NCBI GenBank assembly: GCA_046330135.1
Contig: JAXLTI010000003.1
Coordinates: 1,178,001 to 1,242,000 of the forward strand
DNA from: CAYYFX01 sp046330135
GTDB lineage: Bacteria > ARS69
Direction: 5' to 3'
Length of the DNA stretch: 64,000 nucleotides
The notes beneath the pieces were generated by a model. That model did no database searches. It saw only the letters and a list, made by a program, of their open reading frames with translations, and had not been told where the DNA came from. The position numbers and the translations under genes are program-made. This document shows, piece after piece, positions 1 through 7,875 of this stretch; position 1 is the stretch's first letter, and every line of letters starts with the position of its first letter.

Positions 1-769
1 GGCGCTCGGCCATCTTCTCCGAGCCGCGGTGATGGAAGCCGATCTCGGCGACCGCGTCCGCGATCTCCTCGCCGTCCAGCTGCAGCACGATGCGGAGAAC
101 GCCGTGCGTTCCCGGGTGCTGCGGCCCGATGTTCAGGAACATGAACTCCGTGTCCTCGCTGCGGCGCTTCATGCCCCATTCCTCGGGCTTGAAGACGAGC
201 GCCTCGTGCTCGGCCACCATCTTCTCTTCGGGCATCAGGAAGGGCCCGATCTCGGTGGCGCGCGCGGGGTGCTCCTTGCGCAGGGGGTGGCCCGTCCACG
301 TGGAGGGCATGAGGATGCGCCGGAGGTTCGGGTGCCCGTCGAACTTCACGCCGAACATGTCCCAGACTTCGCGCTCGTACCAGTTGGCGTTCGGCCAGAG
401 GTCGCTGATGGACGGGAGCGACGGATACTCGCCGGTCAGCGCCACCTTCAAGCGCACGTCCGCGTTCCGCCCGAAGGACAGCAGCTGGTAGACCACGGTG
501 AAGTCCGCCGGCGGCTGTCCCTCGCGGTGCGTGCGCGTGCGCTCGTCGATGGCGGTGAGGTCGTACAGCAGGCGGTACGGGCGATCGATCTCGGTCTTGA
601 GGAAGCGGACGGCGTCCCGCAGCTTGTCCTTCGGGATCCAGAACGTGGGAACGTCGTCCTTCGTGGGCTGCTCGAGGACGTCCACGCCGAGGCGCGCGCG
701 CAGATCCTGCGCGGTCACCGAGGCCGGGGAGATCCGCCCGGCGGGAACGATCAGCTGCGTAGCGTCCAT
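1..769 (-). CDS. nuoC: NADH-quinone oxidoreductase subunit C/D fusion (NuoCD), truncated by the window edge
   Basis: This is the start of a fused NuoC-NuoD subunit of respiratory complex I, part of the peripheral arm that passes electrons to quinone. About 256 codons are visible and the C-terminus lies outside the window. The NuoC part contains NWYEREVWDMFGV and a stretch around HPNLRRILMP typical of the 30 kDa subunit. The frame then runs without a stop into the NuoD start, NIGPQHPGTHGVLR, so the two subunits are one polypeptide here, as in enterobacteria. The ATG at 769 is preceded by GAGG and lies 13 bases after the nuoB stop, so it is the third gene of a nuoA-nuoB-nuoCD operon. The fusion is read directly from the frame; the rest of NuoD is inferred. 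Confidence 0.93.
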   Translation of the reverse strand, partial: MDATQLIVPAGRISPASVTAQDLRARLGVDVLEQPTKDDVPTFWIPKDKLRDAVRFLKTEIDRPYRLLYDLTAIDERTRTHREGQPPADFTVVYQLLSFGRNADVRLKVALTGEYPSLPSISDLWPNANWYEREVWDMFGVKFDGHPNLRRILMPSTWTGHPLRKEHPARATEIGPFLMPEEKMVAEHEALVFKPEEWGMKRRSEDTEFMFLNIGPQHPGTHGVLRIVLQLDGEEIADAVAEIGFHHRGSEKMAER

Positions 770-782
770 GTCCTCGCGCGCG

Positions 783-1427
783 TCAGATTTCGTTCGGGCT
801 GCGGAGCACCGTGGCCGCCATCCGCCCGTCCCGCTTCCGGTCGCGGTTCGACGGCATCGACGACTTCACGACGCCCCGATCGGTGATCCACCAGCCGAGC
901 GGGCGCTGCTCCTTGCCGATCGACTCGCGCAGGAGCATCAGCCCTTCCAGGAAGGCGTCGGGGCGCGGGGGGCAGCCGGGCACGTACACGTCGACCGGCA
1001 TGATCTTGTCCACCCCTTGCACGACGCTGTAGATGTCGAACATCCCGCCCGAGTTCGAGCAGGAGCCCATCGAGATGACCCAGCGCGGCTCCATCATCTG
1101 CTGGTAGAGGCGGCGGATGACCGGGGCCATCTTGATGAACGGCGTGCCCGCGATGACCATGAGGTCCGCCTCGCGAGGCGTGCCGCGGATCACTTCGGCG
1201 CCGAAGCGCGCCACGTCGTAGCGGCTGGTGATGCTCGTGGCCATCTCGACGAAGCAGCAGGACAGCCCGAAGCCGAACGGCCATACCGAGTTCTTGCGAC
1301 CCCACGCGATCAGGTCCTCGAGATTCGACAGGATGACGGACCGCTTCACGACGTCGTCCACGCGGGCGTCCGCGGTGGGCAATTCCGCGGCGGGGCGCGG
1401 GACGGCCTTCTCGAGGGAGAACTTCAT
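783..1427 (-). CDS. nuoB: NADH-quinone oxidoreductase subunit B (NuoB)
   Basis: NuoB is the complex I subunit that holds the terminal iron-sulfur cluster N2, from which electrons pass to quinone. The 214-residue product has the expected ligands: the vicinal pair Cys57-Cys58 in GLSCCFVEM, Cys123 in MGSCSNSGG, and Cys152 in VPGCPPRPD. Its length is normal for the family. The frame is open much further upstream, but the ATG at 1427 is chosen because it overlaps the nuoA stop by four bases (ATGA), the usual arrangement in this genome, and because family similarity begins shortly after it. It lies between nuoA and nuoCD in one operon. Confidence 0.95.
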   Translation of the reverse strand: MKFSLEKAVPRPAAELPTADARVDDVVKRSVILSNLEDLIAWGRKNSVWPFGFGLSCCFVEMATSITSRYDVARFGAEVIRGTPREADLMVIAGTPFIKMAPVIRRLYQQMMEPRWVISMGSCSNSGGMFDIYSVVQGVDKIMPVDVYVPGCPPRPDAFLEGLMLLRESIGKEQRPLGWWITDRGVVKSSMPSNRDRKRDGRMAATVLRSPNEI

Positions 1428-1846
1428 CGCGGCGCCCCCGCCCCGGCGGCGGTGCGCCCGGCGTCGCGGCTGCGCAGGCGCTTCGTCCGCGCCACCGTGC
1501 CCCAATCCAGCGCCCCTTGGCGCCAGAGGTAGGCGAGCCCGAGCATCAGCACCGCGATGAAGACGATGGCCTCCACGTACCCCGTCCATCCGAGCTCGCG
1601 CACGGCCACCGCCCACGCGTAGAGGAAGACCGCTTCGAGGTCGAAGATCACGAAGAACATCGCCACGAGGTAGAAATGGACGGACAGCCGGCCCTGCGGC
1701 GTTCCGGTCGGCACGAGACCGGACTCGTAGGGCTCGCCCGTGTAGAGCTCGTGGTGGTGCTCTCCGAGGAGCCAGGACGTCACGAGCATCGAGGCGATGA
1801 GCCCCAGCACCGCGAGCACGTGCAGGGCGAGCGGCAGCAACGACAT
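1424..1846 (-). CDS. nuoA: NADH-quinone oxidoreductase subunit A (NuoA)
   Basis: NuoA is a small membrane subunit of complex I at the junction of the membrane and peripheral arms. The 140-residue product has three hydrophobic segments (about 4-27, 56-80 and 89-108), the conserved YESG region near residue 40, and the acidic FDLE motif at 68-71 in the second helix. The chosen ATG has GGAGG about 12 bases upstream. A start 19 codons earlier is possible but would add an untypical basic leader. This is the first gene of the nuoA-nuoB-nuoCD operon, with its promoter expected in the spacer before kup. Confidence 0.92.
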   Translation of the reverse strand: MSLLPLALHVLAVLGLIASMLVTSWLLGEHHHELYTGEPYESGLVPTGTPQGRLSVHFYLVAMFFVIFDLEAVFLYAWAVAVRELGWTGYVEAIVFIAVLMLGLAYLWRQGALDWGTVARTKRLRSRDAGRTAAGAGAPR

Positions 1847-2294
1847 CGAGTGGTACGTCCTCCGCGTGTGGGCGAGCCACGCTCGGGGCGCGCCCCGGTA
1901 CATGGACGCGTGGGGCGTGCGTCACGAAGTTGGCAAGAAACCACGCCGTGGACTTTCCGTCAACCTCGGCGCGCAAGTCGTGGCGGGAGCGCCATCACGC
2001 GTGCCCGCTCGGGCGTTCGCGGGTATCCTCCACCTGCGGATTCCCGCGGGAGGTCCTCTCGGAAGCGGGGGCTCCCGAGGGAGCGACCGCGCCGGAGTCG
2101 GCTCGCCCGCCAGGTTCGGCCCGGCGACGGATGCGTCGCGCGCGACCCGCGGAGGTTCGAGTGATCTCGTCACGAGACACATCCAAGCCTTTGTCAAAGC
2201 GTTGGTTGAGCGTTGCGGTCGTTCGCGCGGGCACCCGAGCCCGCTGGGCCCGCGCCCTCCGCAGGCGACTGCGTAGCCGGGCGGCGGGAACGTC
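1847..2294. other. divergent spacer between nuoA and kup (no gene seen)
   Basis: No reading frame here has a convincing start, ribosome binding site or family similarity. Besides the candidate nuoA promoter it contains a perfect small inverted repeat, TCTCGT-C-ACGAGA (2165-2177), about 120 bases before the kup start. That could be an operator for a regulator of kup, but no known consensus was recognised. Confidence 0.5.
1935..1963 (-). promoter_or_regulatory. candidate sigma70-type promoter for nuoA
   Basis: Read on the minus strand, TTGACG (1958-1963) is followed after 17 bases by TTTCTT (1935-1940). The -35 is good and the -10 is weak. The position, about 90 bases before the nuoA start, fits. 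This is a pattern match only. Confidence 0.3.
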
Positions 2295-4202
2295 GTGAGC
2301 ACCACGAGCCTCACGAGCCGCGACGAGGCGGCCGGTCCCGCCTCCGTAACGCTCGGGCGCGCCGCGCTCGCGCTCGCTGCCCTGGGCGTGGTCTTCGGCG
2401 ACATCGGCACGAGTCCCCTCTATGCCCTGCGAGAGTGCTTTCGGGGGTCGCATGCGCCGCCGCTCGGGCCGGACGCCGTGCTCGGCATCCTCTCGCTCCT
2501 CCTCTGGTCCCTGCTCGTGATCGTGGCCGGCAAGTACGTGTCGCTGGTCATGCGCGTCGACAATCGCGGGGAAGGGGGGATCCTGGCCCTGCTCGCGGTC
2601 CTGCGCGCCAGCCCCCTTCGGGGTCGGCGGCGCCGGATGCTTCTCGCGCTGGCGCTGTTCGGCGGCGCTCTCCTCTATGGGGACGGGGTGATCACGCCGG
2701 CGATCTCGGTGCTGAGCGCGGTGGAGGGCGTCTCGCATGCAGCGCCCGAGCTGTCCGTGCTGGTCCTGCCGCTCACGTTCGCGATCCTCCTCGGGCTCTT
2801 CGCCGTCCAGTCCCGGGGGACGGCGCGCGTGGGGATGCTGTTCGGTCCCGTCATCCTGATCTGGTTCATCACCATCGCGGCGCTGGGCGTCGCGTCGATC
2901 GTTCGCGAGCCGACCGTGCTGCGTGCCTTCGACCCGCGTCACGCGGTGGCGTTCCTCCTGGACCGCGGCCCCGCCGGCTTCTTCGTGCTCGGCGCCGTGC
3001 TCCTGGCGGTCACCGGCGCCGAGGCCCTCTACGCGGACATGGGGCACTTCGGGCCGAGCCCCATCCGTCGGTCCTGGTTCGCGATCGTCCTGCCCGCGCT
3101 GACGTTGAACTACCTGGGCCAGGGCGCCCTGCTCCTGCGGGAGCCTTCGGCGGTCGAGAACCCGTTCTACCGCATGGTGCCTCACCTGGCGCTCGTCCCG
3201 GTCGTGATCGTCGCGACGGCGGCGACCGTCATCGCGTCCCAGGCCCTGATCTCGGGCACCTTCTCCCTGACCAGTCAGGCGGTACAGCTCGGGTACTGCC
3301 CGCGGCTCTCGATTCTCCACACGTCGGCGACGGTGCGCGGGCAGATCTACGTTCCGGCGATCAACTGGGCGATGATGGTCGCGTGCGTAGCGCTCGTCGC
3401 CTTCTTCCGCTCGTCGTCCGGCCTGGCGGCGGCGTACGGGGTCGCCGTCGCGTCGACGATGCTGATCACCACGATCCTCATCTTCTTCGTGGTCCGCTCC
3501 CGCTTCGGCTGGCCGCTCGGCGCGGCCGTCGTCCTCTTCGCGGTGCTGCTCACCGTGGACCTCGCGTTCTTCGGGGCGAGCCTCGCCAAGGTCCCGAGCG
3601 GCGGGTGGATCCCGCTGGCGCTCGCCGGCGCGGTCTACGTCGTCATGAGCACGTGGAGCGACGGGAGAACCGCGCTCGCCCGCGCGCTGCGCGACGACGG
3701 CATTTCGTTGGAGCGGACGCTGGAGAACATCCGCCGCAGCCGTCCCACGCGCGTGCCCGGCACGGCGGTCTTCCTGATGCGCTCGCCGGACGCGATGCCG
3801 ATCGTCCTGCTCCATCACCTGAAGCACAACAAGGTGCTCCACGAGCGGGTGATTCTGCTGACCATGCTGACGGAGGAGGTTCCCTACGGACCGGGGGAGC
3901 GCATCACCATCCGGGAGCTCGGCGACGGCTTCTGGCGCGTCGTGGCGCGGTACGGATTCATGGAGAACCCGAGGGTGCCGGAGGTGATGGATCTCTGCCG
4001 CGCGCACGGGGTCCCGTTCGAGCCGATGGACACCACGTTCGTCCTGGGCCGCGAGACGCTGCTGACCGGGGGGCGCTCGCCGTTGCCGCGATGGCGGAAG
4101 GCGCTCTTCGCGTTCCTGTCACGCAACGCCATCCCGGCCACGCGGTTCTTCGAGCTGCCGCCCAACCGCGTGATCGAGCTGGGCCGCCAGGTCGAGCTCT
4201 AG
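2295..4202 (+). CDS. kup: KUP-family potassium uptake protein
   Basis: Kup proteins are inner-membrane proton-coupled potassium importers. The 635-residue product has the family signature GDIGTSPLYA at residues 35-44, about twelve hydrophobic segments over roughly residues 20-460, and a hydrophilic C-terminal domain, all at normal length. Other recognisable blocks are RVDNRGEGGI near residue 87 and the GDGVITPAISVLSA region. The start is a GTG with only a weak ribosome binding site (GGGCGGCGGGAA), but no later start would keep the conserved N-terminus. It is transcribed divergently from nuo and stands alone; the next gene downstream is convergent and lies beyond a large repeat region. Confidence 0.95.
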   Translation: MSTTSLTSRDEAAGPASVTLGRAALALAALGVVFGDIGTSPLYALRECFRGSHAPPLGPDAVLGILSLLLWSLLVIVAGKYVSLVMRVDNRGEGGILALLAVLRASPLRGRRRRMLLALALFGGALLYGDGVITPAISVLSAVEGVSHAAPELSVLVLPLTFAILLGLFAVQSRGTARVGMLFGPVILIWFITIAALGVASIVREPTVLRAFDPRHAVAFLLDRGPAGFFVLGAVLLAVTGAEALYADMGHFGPSPIRRSWFAIVLPALTLNYLGQGALLLREPSAVENPFYRMVPHLALVPVVIVATAATVIASQALISGTFSLTSQAVQLGYCPRLSILHTSATVRGQIYVPAINWAMMVACVALVAFFRSSSGLAAAYGVAVASTMLITTILIFFVVRSRFGWPLGAAVVLFAVLLTVDLAFFGASLAKVPSGGWIPLALAGAVYVVMSTWSDGRTALARALRDDGISLERTLENIRRSRPTRVPGTAVFLMRSPDAMPIVLLHHLKHNKVLHERVILLTMLTEEVPYGPGERITIRELGDGFWRVVARYGFMENPRVPEVMDLCRAHGVPFEPMDTTFVLGRETLLTGGRSPLPRWRKALFAFLSRNAIPATRFFELPPNRVIELGRQVEL

Positions 4203-4573
4203 CGCATCCGCCCAGCCCCGGCTTCCCGGCGGCTTCTCCGCTTCGCGCGCGTGGGGGTTCGCCCCGCTCCGGCCTCCCGAACGGCTTCTCCGCATCGGAC
4301 GGGAGCCCTCCGCCGTCCCGGCTCCGGTCTCCCTCGGCTCTCCGTCGCCTCCGCCCTCCGTGGCTGCGGCTCCTCCGAGACGCCGCTGCGGAGAAGCCGT
4401 TCGGGAACCCGGATCGTATCCCCAGCTCGCGCGACGTCCGGGTCGCCGAGTTCGCGCGGCCCGGGCGGCTCACCCGACTCCCCCGAGCTCCCGCGCTCGC
4501 GCCGTCCCGTCTCTGCGCGCACGCCCCCCGGCGTGCCGCGTGTTGGGATAGCGAGGCAAGCCCGCCGAGCTCG
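4203..4573. repeat. dispersed intergenic repeat, copy A
   Basis: This stretch is closely similar in sequence and order to 52520-52890 upstream of groES. Shared landmarks are GGGGGTTCGCCCCG, the 18-base CCCGAACGGCTTCTCCGC (4276-4293), its inverted partner GCGGAGAAGCCGTTCGGG (4388-4405), and GCGAGGCAAGCCCGCC just before the end. The two 18-mers form a perfect 18 bp stem enclosing about 94 bases. Frames through it are open, but the two copies differ by indels and neither has a plausible start, so it is treated as non-coding. A rearranged, more divergent relative lies at 7915-8116. Confidence 0.8.
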
Positions 4574-4697
4574 ACCCTTCCTCCGAGGCGGCGTCACGAG
4601 CCGCGCTCGGCCATGGATGGCCGAGCGCCTGCCGAGTGCCGAGGCCAAGGCCGGGGCATGGATGCCCCGGCCGCGCCGTCCGCAGCGGAGGAAGGGT
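4574..4697. mobile_element. MITE-like palindromic element inserted in repeat copy A
   Basis: The 124-base element has 12-base inverted ends (ACCCTTCCTCCG and CGGAGGAAGGGT) and is flanked on both sides by the 8-base direct repeat CGAGCTCG (4566-4573 and 4698-4705). Repeat copy B has the same flanks with a single CGAGCTCG (52883-52890) and nothing inserted, so it looks like the empty target site. Inside are two strong hairpins: 4603-4628 (12 bp stem) and 4649-4672 (11 bp stem), both with the tip CAT-GG-ATG. No transposase gene is present. The target sequence is itself palindromic, so the outer inverted repeat extends to 25 bp, and template switching is an alternative to transposition. Confidence 0.6.
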
Positions 4698-4800
4698 CGA
4701 GCTCGGCGGGCGGGCGAACGCCCCTTGCGCGAACACCCCGAGCTCGGCGGCGGGCGAACGCCCCCTGCGCGAACCCGTCGACTCGGCGGGCGGGCGTGTG
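4698..4800. repeat. short tandem repeat next to the MITE-like element
   Basis: Two and a half imperfect units of about 40 bases begin at about 4698, 4739 and 4778. Each starts with CGAGCTCGGCGG or a close variant and continues with GGGCGAACGCCCC and TGCGCGAAC. The array reaches the stop codon of the PDZ gene. Its first unit begins with the right-hand CGAGCTCG copy that flanks the MITE-like element. Confidence 0.7.
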
Positions 4801-5274
4801 CTACTTCGCGGCGGCGACCTCGGCGGAGACGTGCTCGAGCATGTGCTGGCCGATGTAGCGGGCCAGAACGTCGGCGGGCATGGCGGCGAGCGTGATGGTC
4901 ACGTCGCGCTTCTCGCCCTCGCGGCGCATGGTCCAGGTCACGGACTGCCCCGGCTTGGACGCGGCGCGAGCGGAGGAGAGCTTCTCCTGGTTGCCTTCCT
5001 GCAGCGGGATGCCGTTGATCGCCACGAGGATGTCGCCCGGCTGGATGCCGGCCTTCTGGGCGGGGCTTCCGTCGATGATCTTGACCACGGTCAGCGGTCC
5101 GTACTTGGCGTCGTCCCCCTGGAGCTCCACACCCACCCAGCCGGAGTCCTTCATCTTGGTCGCCATGTAGTCCAAGCACTCCTGGGTGGAGCGCGTGCAC
5201 TTCGCTCCGGAGCCGGCCCACGCGCTCGTCGCCACGAGCAGCGCGACCGCCGCGCCGGACAGGAATCGACTCAT
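4801..5274 (-). CDS. exported single-PDZ-domain protein
   Basis: The 157-residue product has a signal peptide (residues 1-20, ending SAWA) and one PDZ domain at about 47-130 with a clear AGIQPGDILVAING core. It has no protease or other catalytic domain. Mature-part cysteines at 26 and 33 could form a disulfide. PDZ domains bind peptide C-termini, so a periplasmic scaffolding or adaptor role is plausible, but the partner is unknown. The ATG has an AAAGGAG ribosome binding site seven bases upstream. The gene is convergent with kup across the repeat region and divergent from the sensor kinase gene. Confidence 0.85.
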   Translation of the reverse strand: MSRFLSGAAVALLVATSAWAGSGAKCTRSTQECLDYMATKMKDSGWVGVELQGDDAKYGPLTVVKIIDGSPAQKAGIQPGDILVAINGIPLQEGNQEKLSSARAASKPGQSVTWTMRREGEKRDVTITLAAMPADVLARYIGQHMLEHVSAEVAAAK

Positions 5275-5540
5275 CGGGATCTCCTTTCAGGCGTCCGAGC
5301 CGCCCGCCGCCTCGCGGCGCCGCCCGGCTTCGTACGAGGTCGGCAGGCGCGTGGAGGCTTCGCCCCGGCCCGGAGACGTCGTCGGCCTCCGCTCTCCAGC
5401 CGAAGGGCTACCGGTGCAATCTAGGCGAAAAAACCCTCGCGAGTCGTCCGCTCCACCGTAAACGTTTGTCCCAGTTGTCAACGTCGTGTAAAGGCGTTCC
5501 TCGCCGACCCGCCCGCCGCGACCCCGCGCCCATCCCGGGC

Positions 5541-5546
5541 TAGAAT
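5541..5546 (+). promoter_or_regulatory. candidate -10 element for the sensor kinase gene
   Basis: TAGAAT lies only 10 bases before the GTG at 5556 and 16 before the in-frame ATG at 5562, so a transcript from it would have almost no leader. No convincing -35 is visible at the right distance. This is a weak assignment. Confidence 0.3.
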
Positions 5547-5555
5547 GAGCCCGAC

Positions 5556-7190
5556 GTGCCTATGTCGCCGACCCCCTCCTCGCCTCGCCGCCGGTCCCTC
5601 GCGATCGGCTTCGTCGCGGCGGCCGTGCCCCTTCTCCTCCTGCTCGGCCTCCAGTGGGTCTGGCTCGACCGCCTCGAGGGCACCACACGGATCGCCCGGG
5701 AGGCGGCGCGCCGCAACGTCGAGGACGCCATCTCGGGCGCCGTGGAGTCGTTCTACCGGGAGACGGCCCAGCAGGCTCTCGCGCCGCCCCCGGGCTCGCC
5801 GCGCCGGCAGCTGCGGGAGGAGTTCACGCGCCACTGGTCGCGACGCCCCGTGGAGGGGGCGCGCGCGCTGTTCCTCGTGGATTACGAGACCGAGCCCTTC
5901 GGCAACGTGCTCCGCTGGGATAGCGCGACGAGCTCGCTCGTCTCGCCGCCCGCTTCCGACGAAGCGCTCGCGATCATCGTGGCGTGCACGCCCTGGCAGG
6001 TCGCGAGCTATCACCGGCGTGCCGTGGAGATGGCCGCGCCGCTCGTGGACGAGCGGGACCCGCAGCATCGCATCATCCTCCTTCCCCTGCTCGACGAGGA
6101 GTCGCACGTGCTCGCCGTGTCGGGCATGGTGCTGGACGAGGAGTACTTCACGGACCGGCTGGTCCCGCGCGTGGTGGCCGACGCCCGCACCGAGGGGTTG
6201 GCGGTGGAGGTGCGCGACGTCCACGGCCACGCGGCGTTCTCCGCCGGCCGTCCGGGGAGCCCTCCCGCCGCCGCGCGCCGCCTCTCGTGGGTGTACACCG
6301 ACTGGACGCTCACGGTGTCGAACGCGTCGGGCGGGGCGGAGCGCTGGGCGCGGGCGAGCTTCGCGTTCAACATGTCGCTCGCCGTCCTCCTCGCCGCGGC
6401 GCTGCTCGGCGGGATCCTCTTCGCGCTGCGCGCTGCGAGCCGCGCGGTGCAGCTCTCGGACATGAAGTCCGACTTCGTGTCGAACGTCTCCCACGAGCTG
6501 CGCACCCCGCTCGCTTCGATTCGCGCATTCGGGGAGCTGCTGCGCCTCGGGCGCGCGTCGCCCGAGAAGGTCCGCGAGTACGGCGCTCACATCGAGAACG
6601 AGAGCCGGCGCCTCTCGGGCCTCATCGACAACCTGCTGGACTTCTCGCGCATCGAGTCCGGCCGGAAGGAGTACGGGTTCGTCCCGGCGCGCCTCGAGGA
6701 CGTCGTGACGAAGGCGATCGAGGCGTTCGAGGTGCGCACGCGCGACGCCGGCTTCCGGATCGAGTACCTGGCGCCGGGGTCGCCCTTGCCCGAGCTGGTG
6801 ATCGATCCCGATGCGGTCGGTCAGGCCGTGCACAACCTGCTCGACAACGCCGTGAAGTACTCGGGAGAGTCGCGGCGGATCGAGGTGGCCCTCGGCGTCG
6901 ACGGCGCGTGGGCGGTCTGTGCCGTGCGCGACTGGGGCGTCGGCATTCCACGGGAGGAGCAACGCCGAGTGTTCGAGCGATTCCACCGCGTCGGCTCGGT
7001 CCTCGTGCACGACGTCAAGGGAGCGGGCCTGGGTCTCTCCATCGTGCAGCACGTGGTGCGCGCGCACGGCGGCGAGGCCTGGATCGAGAGCGAGCCGGGG
7101 CAAGGAACGACCGTGCGGCTGCGCCTGCCGCTCGGAGGGGCGCGCCCGGCGCCGGCGACCACCGATGCGTCGGCGGGGGCAGGGAGGTGA
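5556..7190 (+). CDS. membrane sensor histidine kinase
   Basis: The 544-residue product is a two-component sensor. A transmembrane helix at about 14-36 and a second at about 271-292 bracket a periplasmic sensor region of roughly 230 residues with no recognised family. The HisKA domain carries the phosphoacceptor His313 in SHELRTP. The ATPase domain has an N box (NLLDNAVKY, 427-435), G1 (DWGVG, 459-463) and G2 (GAGLGLS, 489-495). A second start, ATG at 5562, is equally possible. The response regulator gene follows after four bases, so the two should act as a pair. The signal sensed cannot be told from the sequence. Confidence 0.9.
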   Translation: MPMSPTPSSPRRRSLAIGFVAAAVPLLLLLGLQWVWLDRLEGTTRIAREAARRNVEDAISGAVESFYRETAQQALAPPPGSPRRQLREEFTRHWSRRPVEGARALFLVDYETEPFGNVLRWDSATSSLVSPPASDEALAIIVACTPWQVASYHRRAVEMAAPLVDERDPQHRIILLPLLDEESHVLAVSGMVLDEEYFTDRLVPRVVADARTEGLAVEVRDVHGHAAFSAGRPGSPPAAARRLSWVYTDWTLTVSNASGGAERWARASFAFNMSLAVLLAAALLGGILFALRAASRAVQLSDMKSDFVSNVSHELRTPLASIRAFGELLRLGRASPEKVREYGAHIENESRRLSGLIDNLLDFSRIESGRKEYGFVPARLEDVVTKAIEAFEVRTRDAGFRIEYLAPGSPLPELVIDPDAVGQAVHNLLDNAVKYSGESRRIEVALGVDGAWAVCAVRDWGVGIPREEQRRVFERFHRVGSVLVHDVKGAGLGLSIVQHVVRAHGGEAWIESEPGQGTTVRLRLPLGGARPAPATTDASAGAGR

Positions 7191-7194
7191 CGCG

Positions 7195-7875
7195 ATGCCG
7201 AAGGTCTTGATCGTCGAGGACGAGGAGGCGATGGCCCTCGCGCTGAAGGACGGCTTCACGTTCGAAGGCTACGAGGTGGTCGTGGCGCGCGACGGCGTCG
7301 CCGGTCTCGAGCTGGCGCGCTCCGCCCGCCCCGACCTCCTGATCCTCGACGTCATGCTGCCGCGGCTCTCCGGCCACGACGTCTGCCGCGAGATCCGGCG
7401 CGGCGGCAGCCGCCTGCCGATCATCATGCTGACCGCGCGCGGCCAGGAGATCGACAAGGTGCTCGGCCTGAAGCTCGGCGCGGACGACTACGTGACGAAG
7501 CCCTTCGGCTTCCTGGAGCTCGCCGCCCGCGCGGAGGCGCTGTTGCGACGCGCGTCCGGCGGCGTGCCCGGCGCAGAGGAGTACCGCTTCGGCGACGTGG
7601 TCGTGCACTTCGGTCGCGCCGAGGCGCGCAAGGGCGATCGGGACCTGCCGCTCACGGCGCGCGAGCTGCGGCTCTTGCGCTTCTTCCTGGAGAACCGCGG
7701 GCGCGTCGTGACGCGCGAGCGGCTGCTCGACGAGGTCTGGGGCTACGAGCAGACGCCCTTCACGCGCACCGTGGACATGCACGTCGCGAAGCTCCGCAAG
7801 AAGATCGAGGACGATCCCGCGCAGCCGCGCTTCCTCCTCACCGTCCACGGCCTCGGCTACAAGTTCGTCGACTGA
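7195..7875 (+). CDS. OmpR/PhoB-family response regulator
   Basis: The 226-residue product has an N-terminal receiver domain with the acidic pocket at 8-10, phosphorylatable Asp52 (LILDVMLP), Thr80 and Lys102. A C-terminal winged-helix DNA-binding domain (about 125-226) has the typical LTARELRLLRFFLENRGRVV-type recognition region and ends HGLGYKFVD. It is translated with the upstream kinase (GGGAGG lies just before the kinase stop) and is the expected phosphorylation partner. Target genes are not evident. Confidence 0.93.
   Translation: MPKVLIVEDEEAMALALKDGFTFEGYEVVVARDGVAGLELARSARPDLLILDVMLPRLSGHDVCREIRRGGSRLPIIMLTARGQEIDKVLGLKLGADDYVTKPFGFLELAARAEALLRRASGGVPGAEEYRFGDVVVHFGRAEARKGDRDLPLTARELRLLRFFLENRGRVVTRERLLDEVWGYEQTPFTRTVDMHVAKLRKKIEDDPAQPRFLLTVHGLGYKFVD

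Noticed and set aside
4251..4895. Open frames through repeat copy A that resemble each other and those at 52448-52963
   Set aside because: The similarity is explained by the DNA repeat. Frames are broken differently by indels between copies, and no ribosome binding site or known motif is present.
5453..5481. TTGACA (minus strand, 5476-5481) as promoter of the PDZ gene
   Set aside because: The -35 is perfect but no -10 lies at 16-18 bases; TTTACG occurs at only 13 bases, and TAGATT (5418-5423) is too far.
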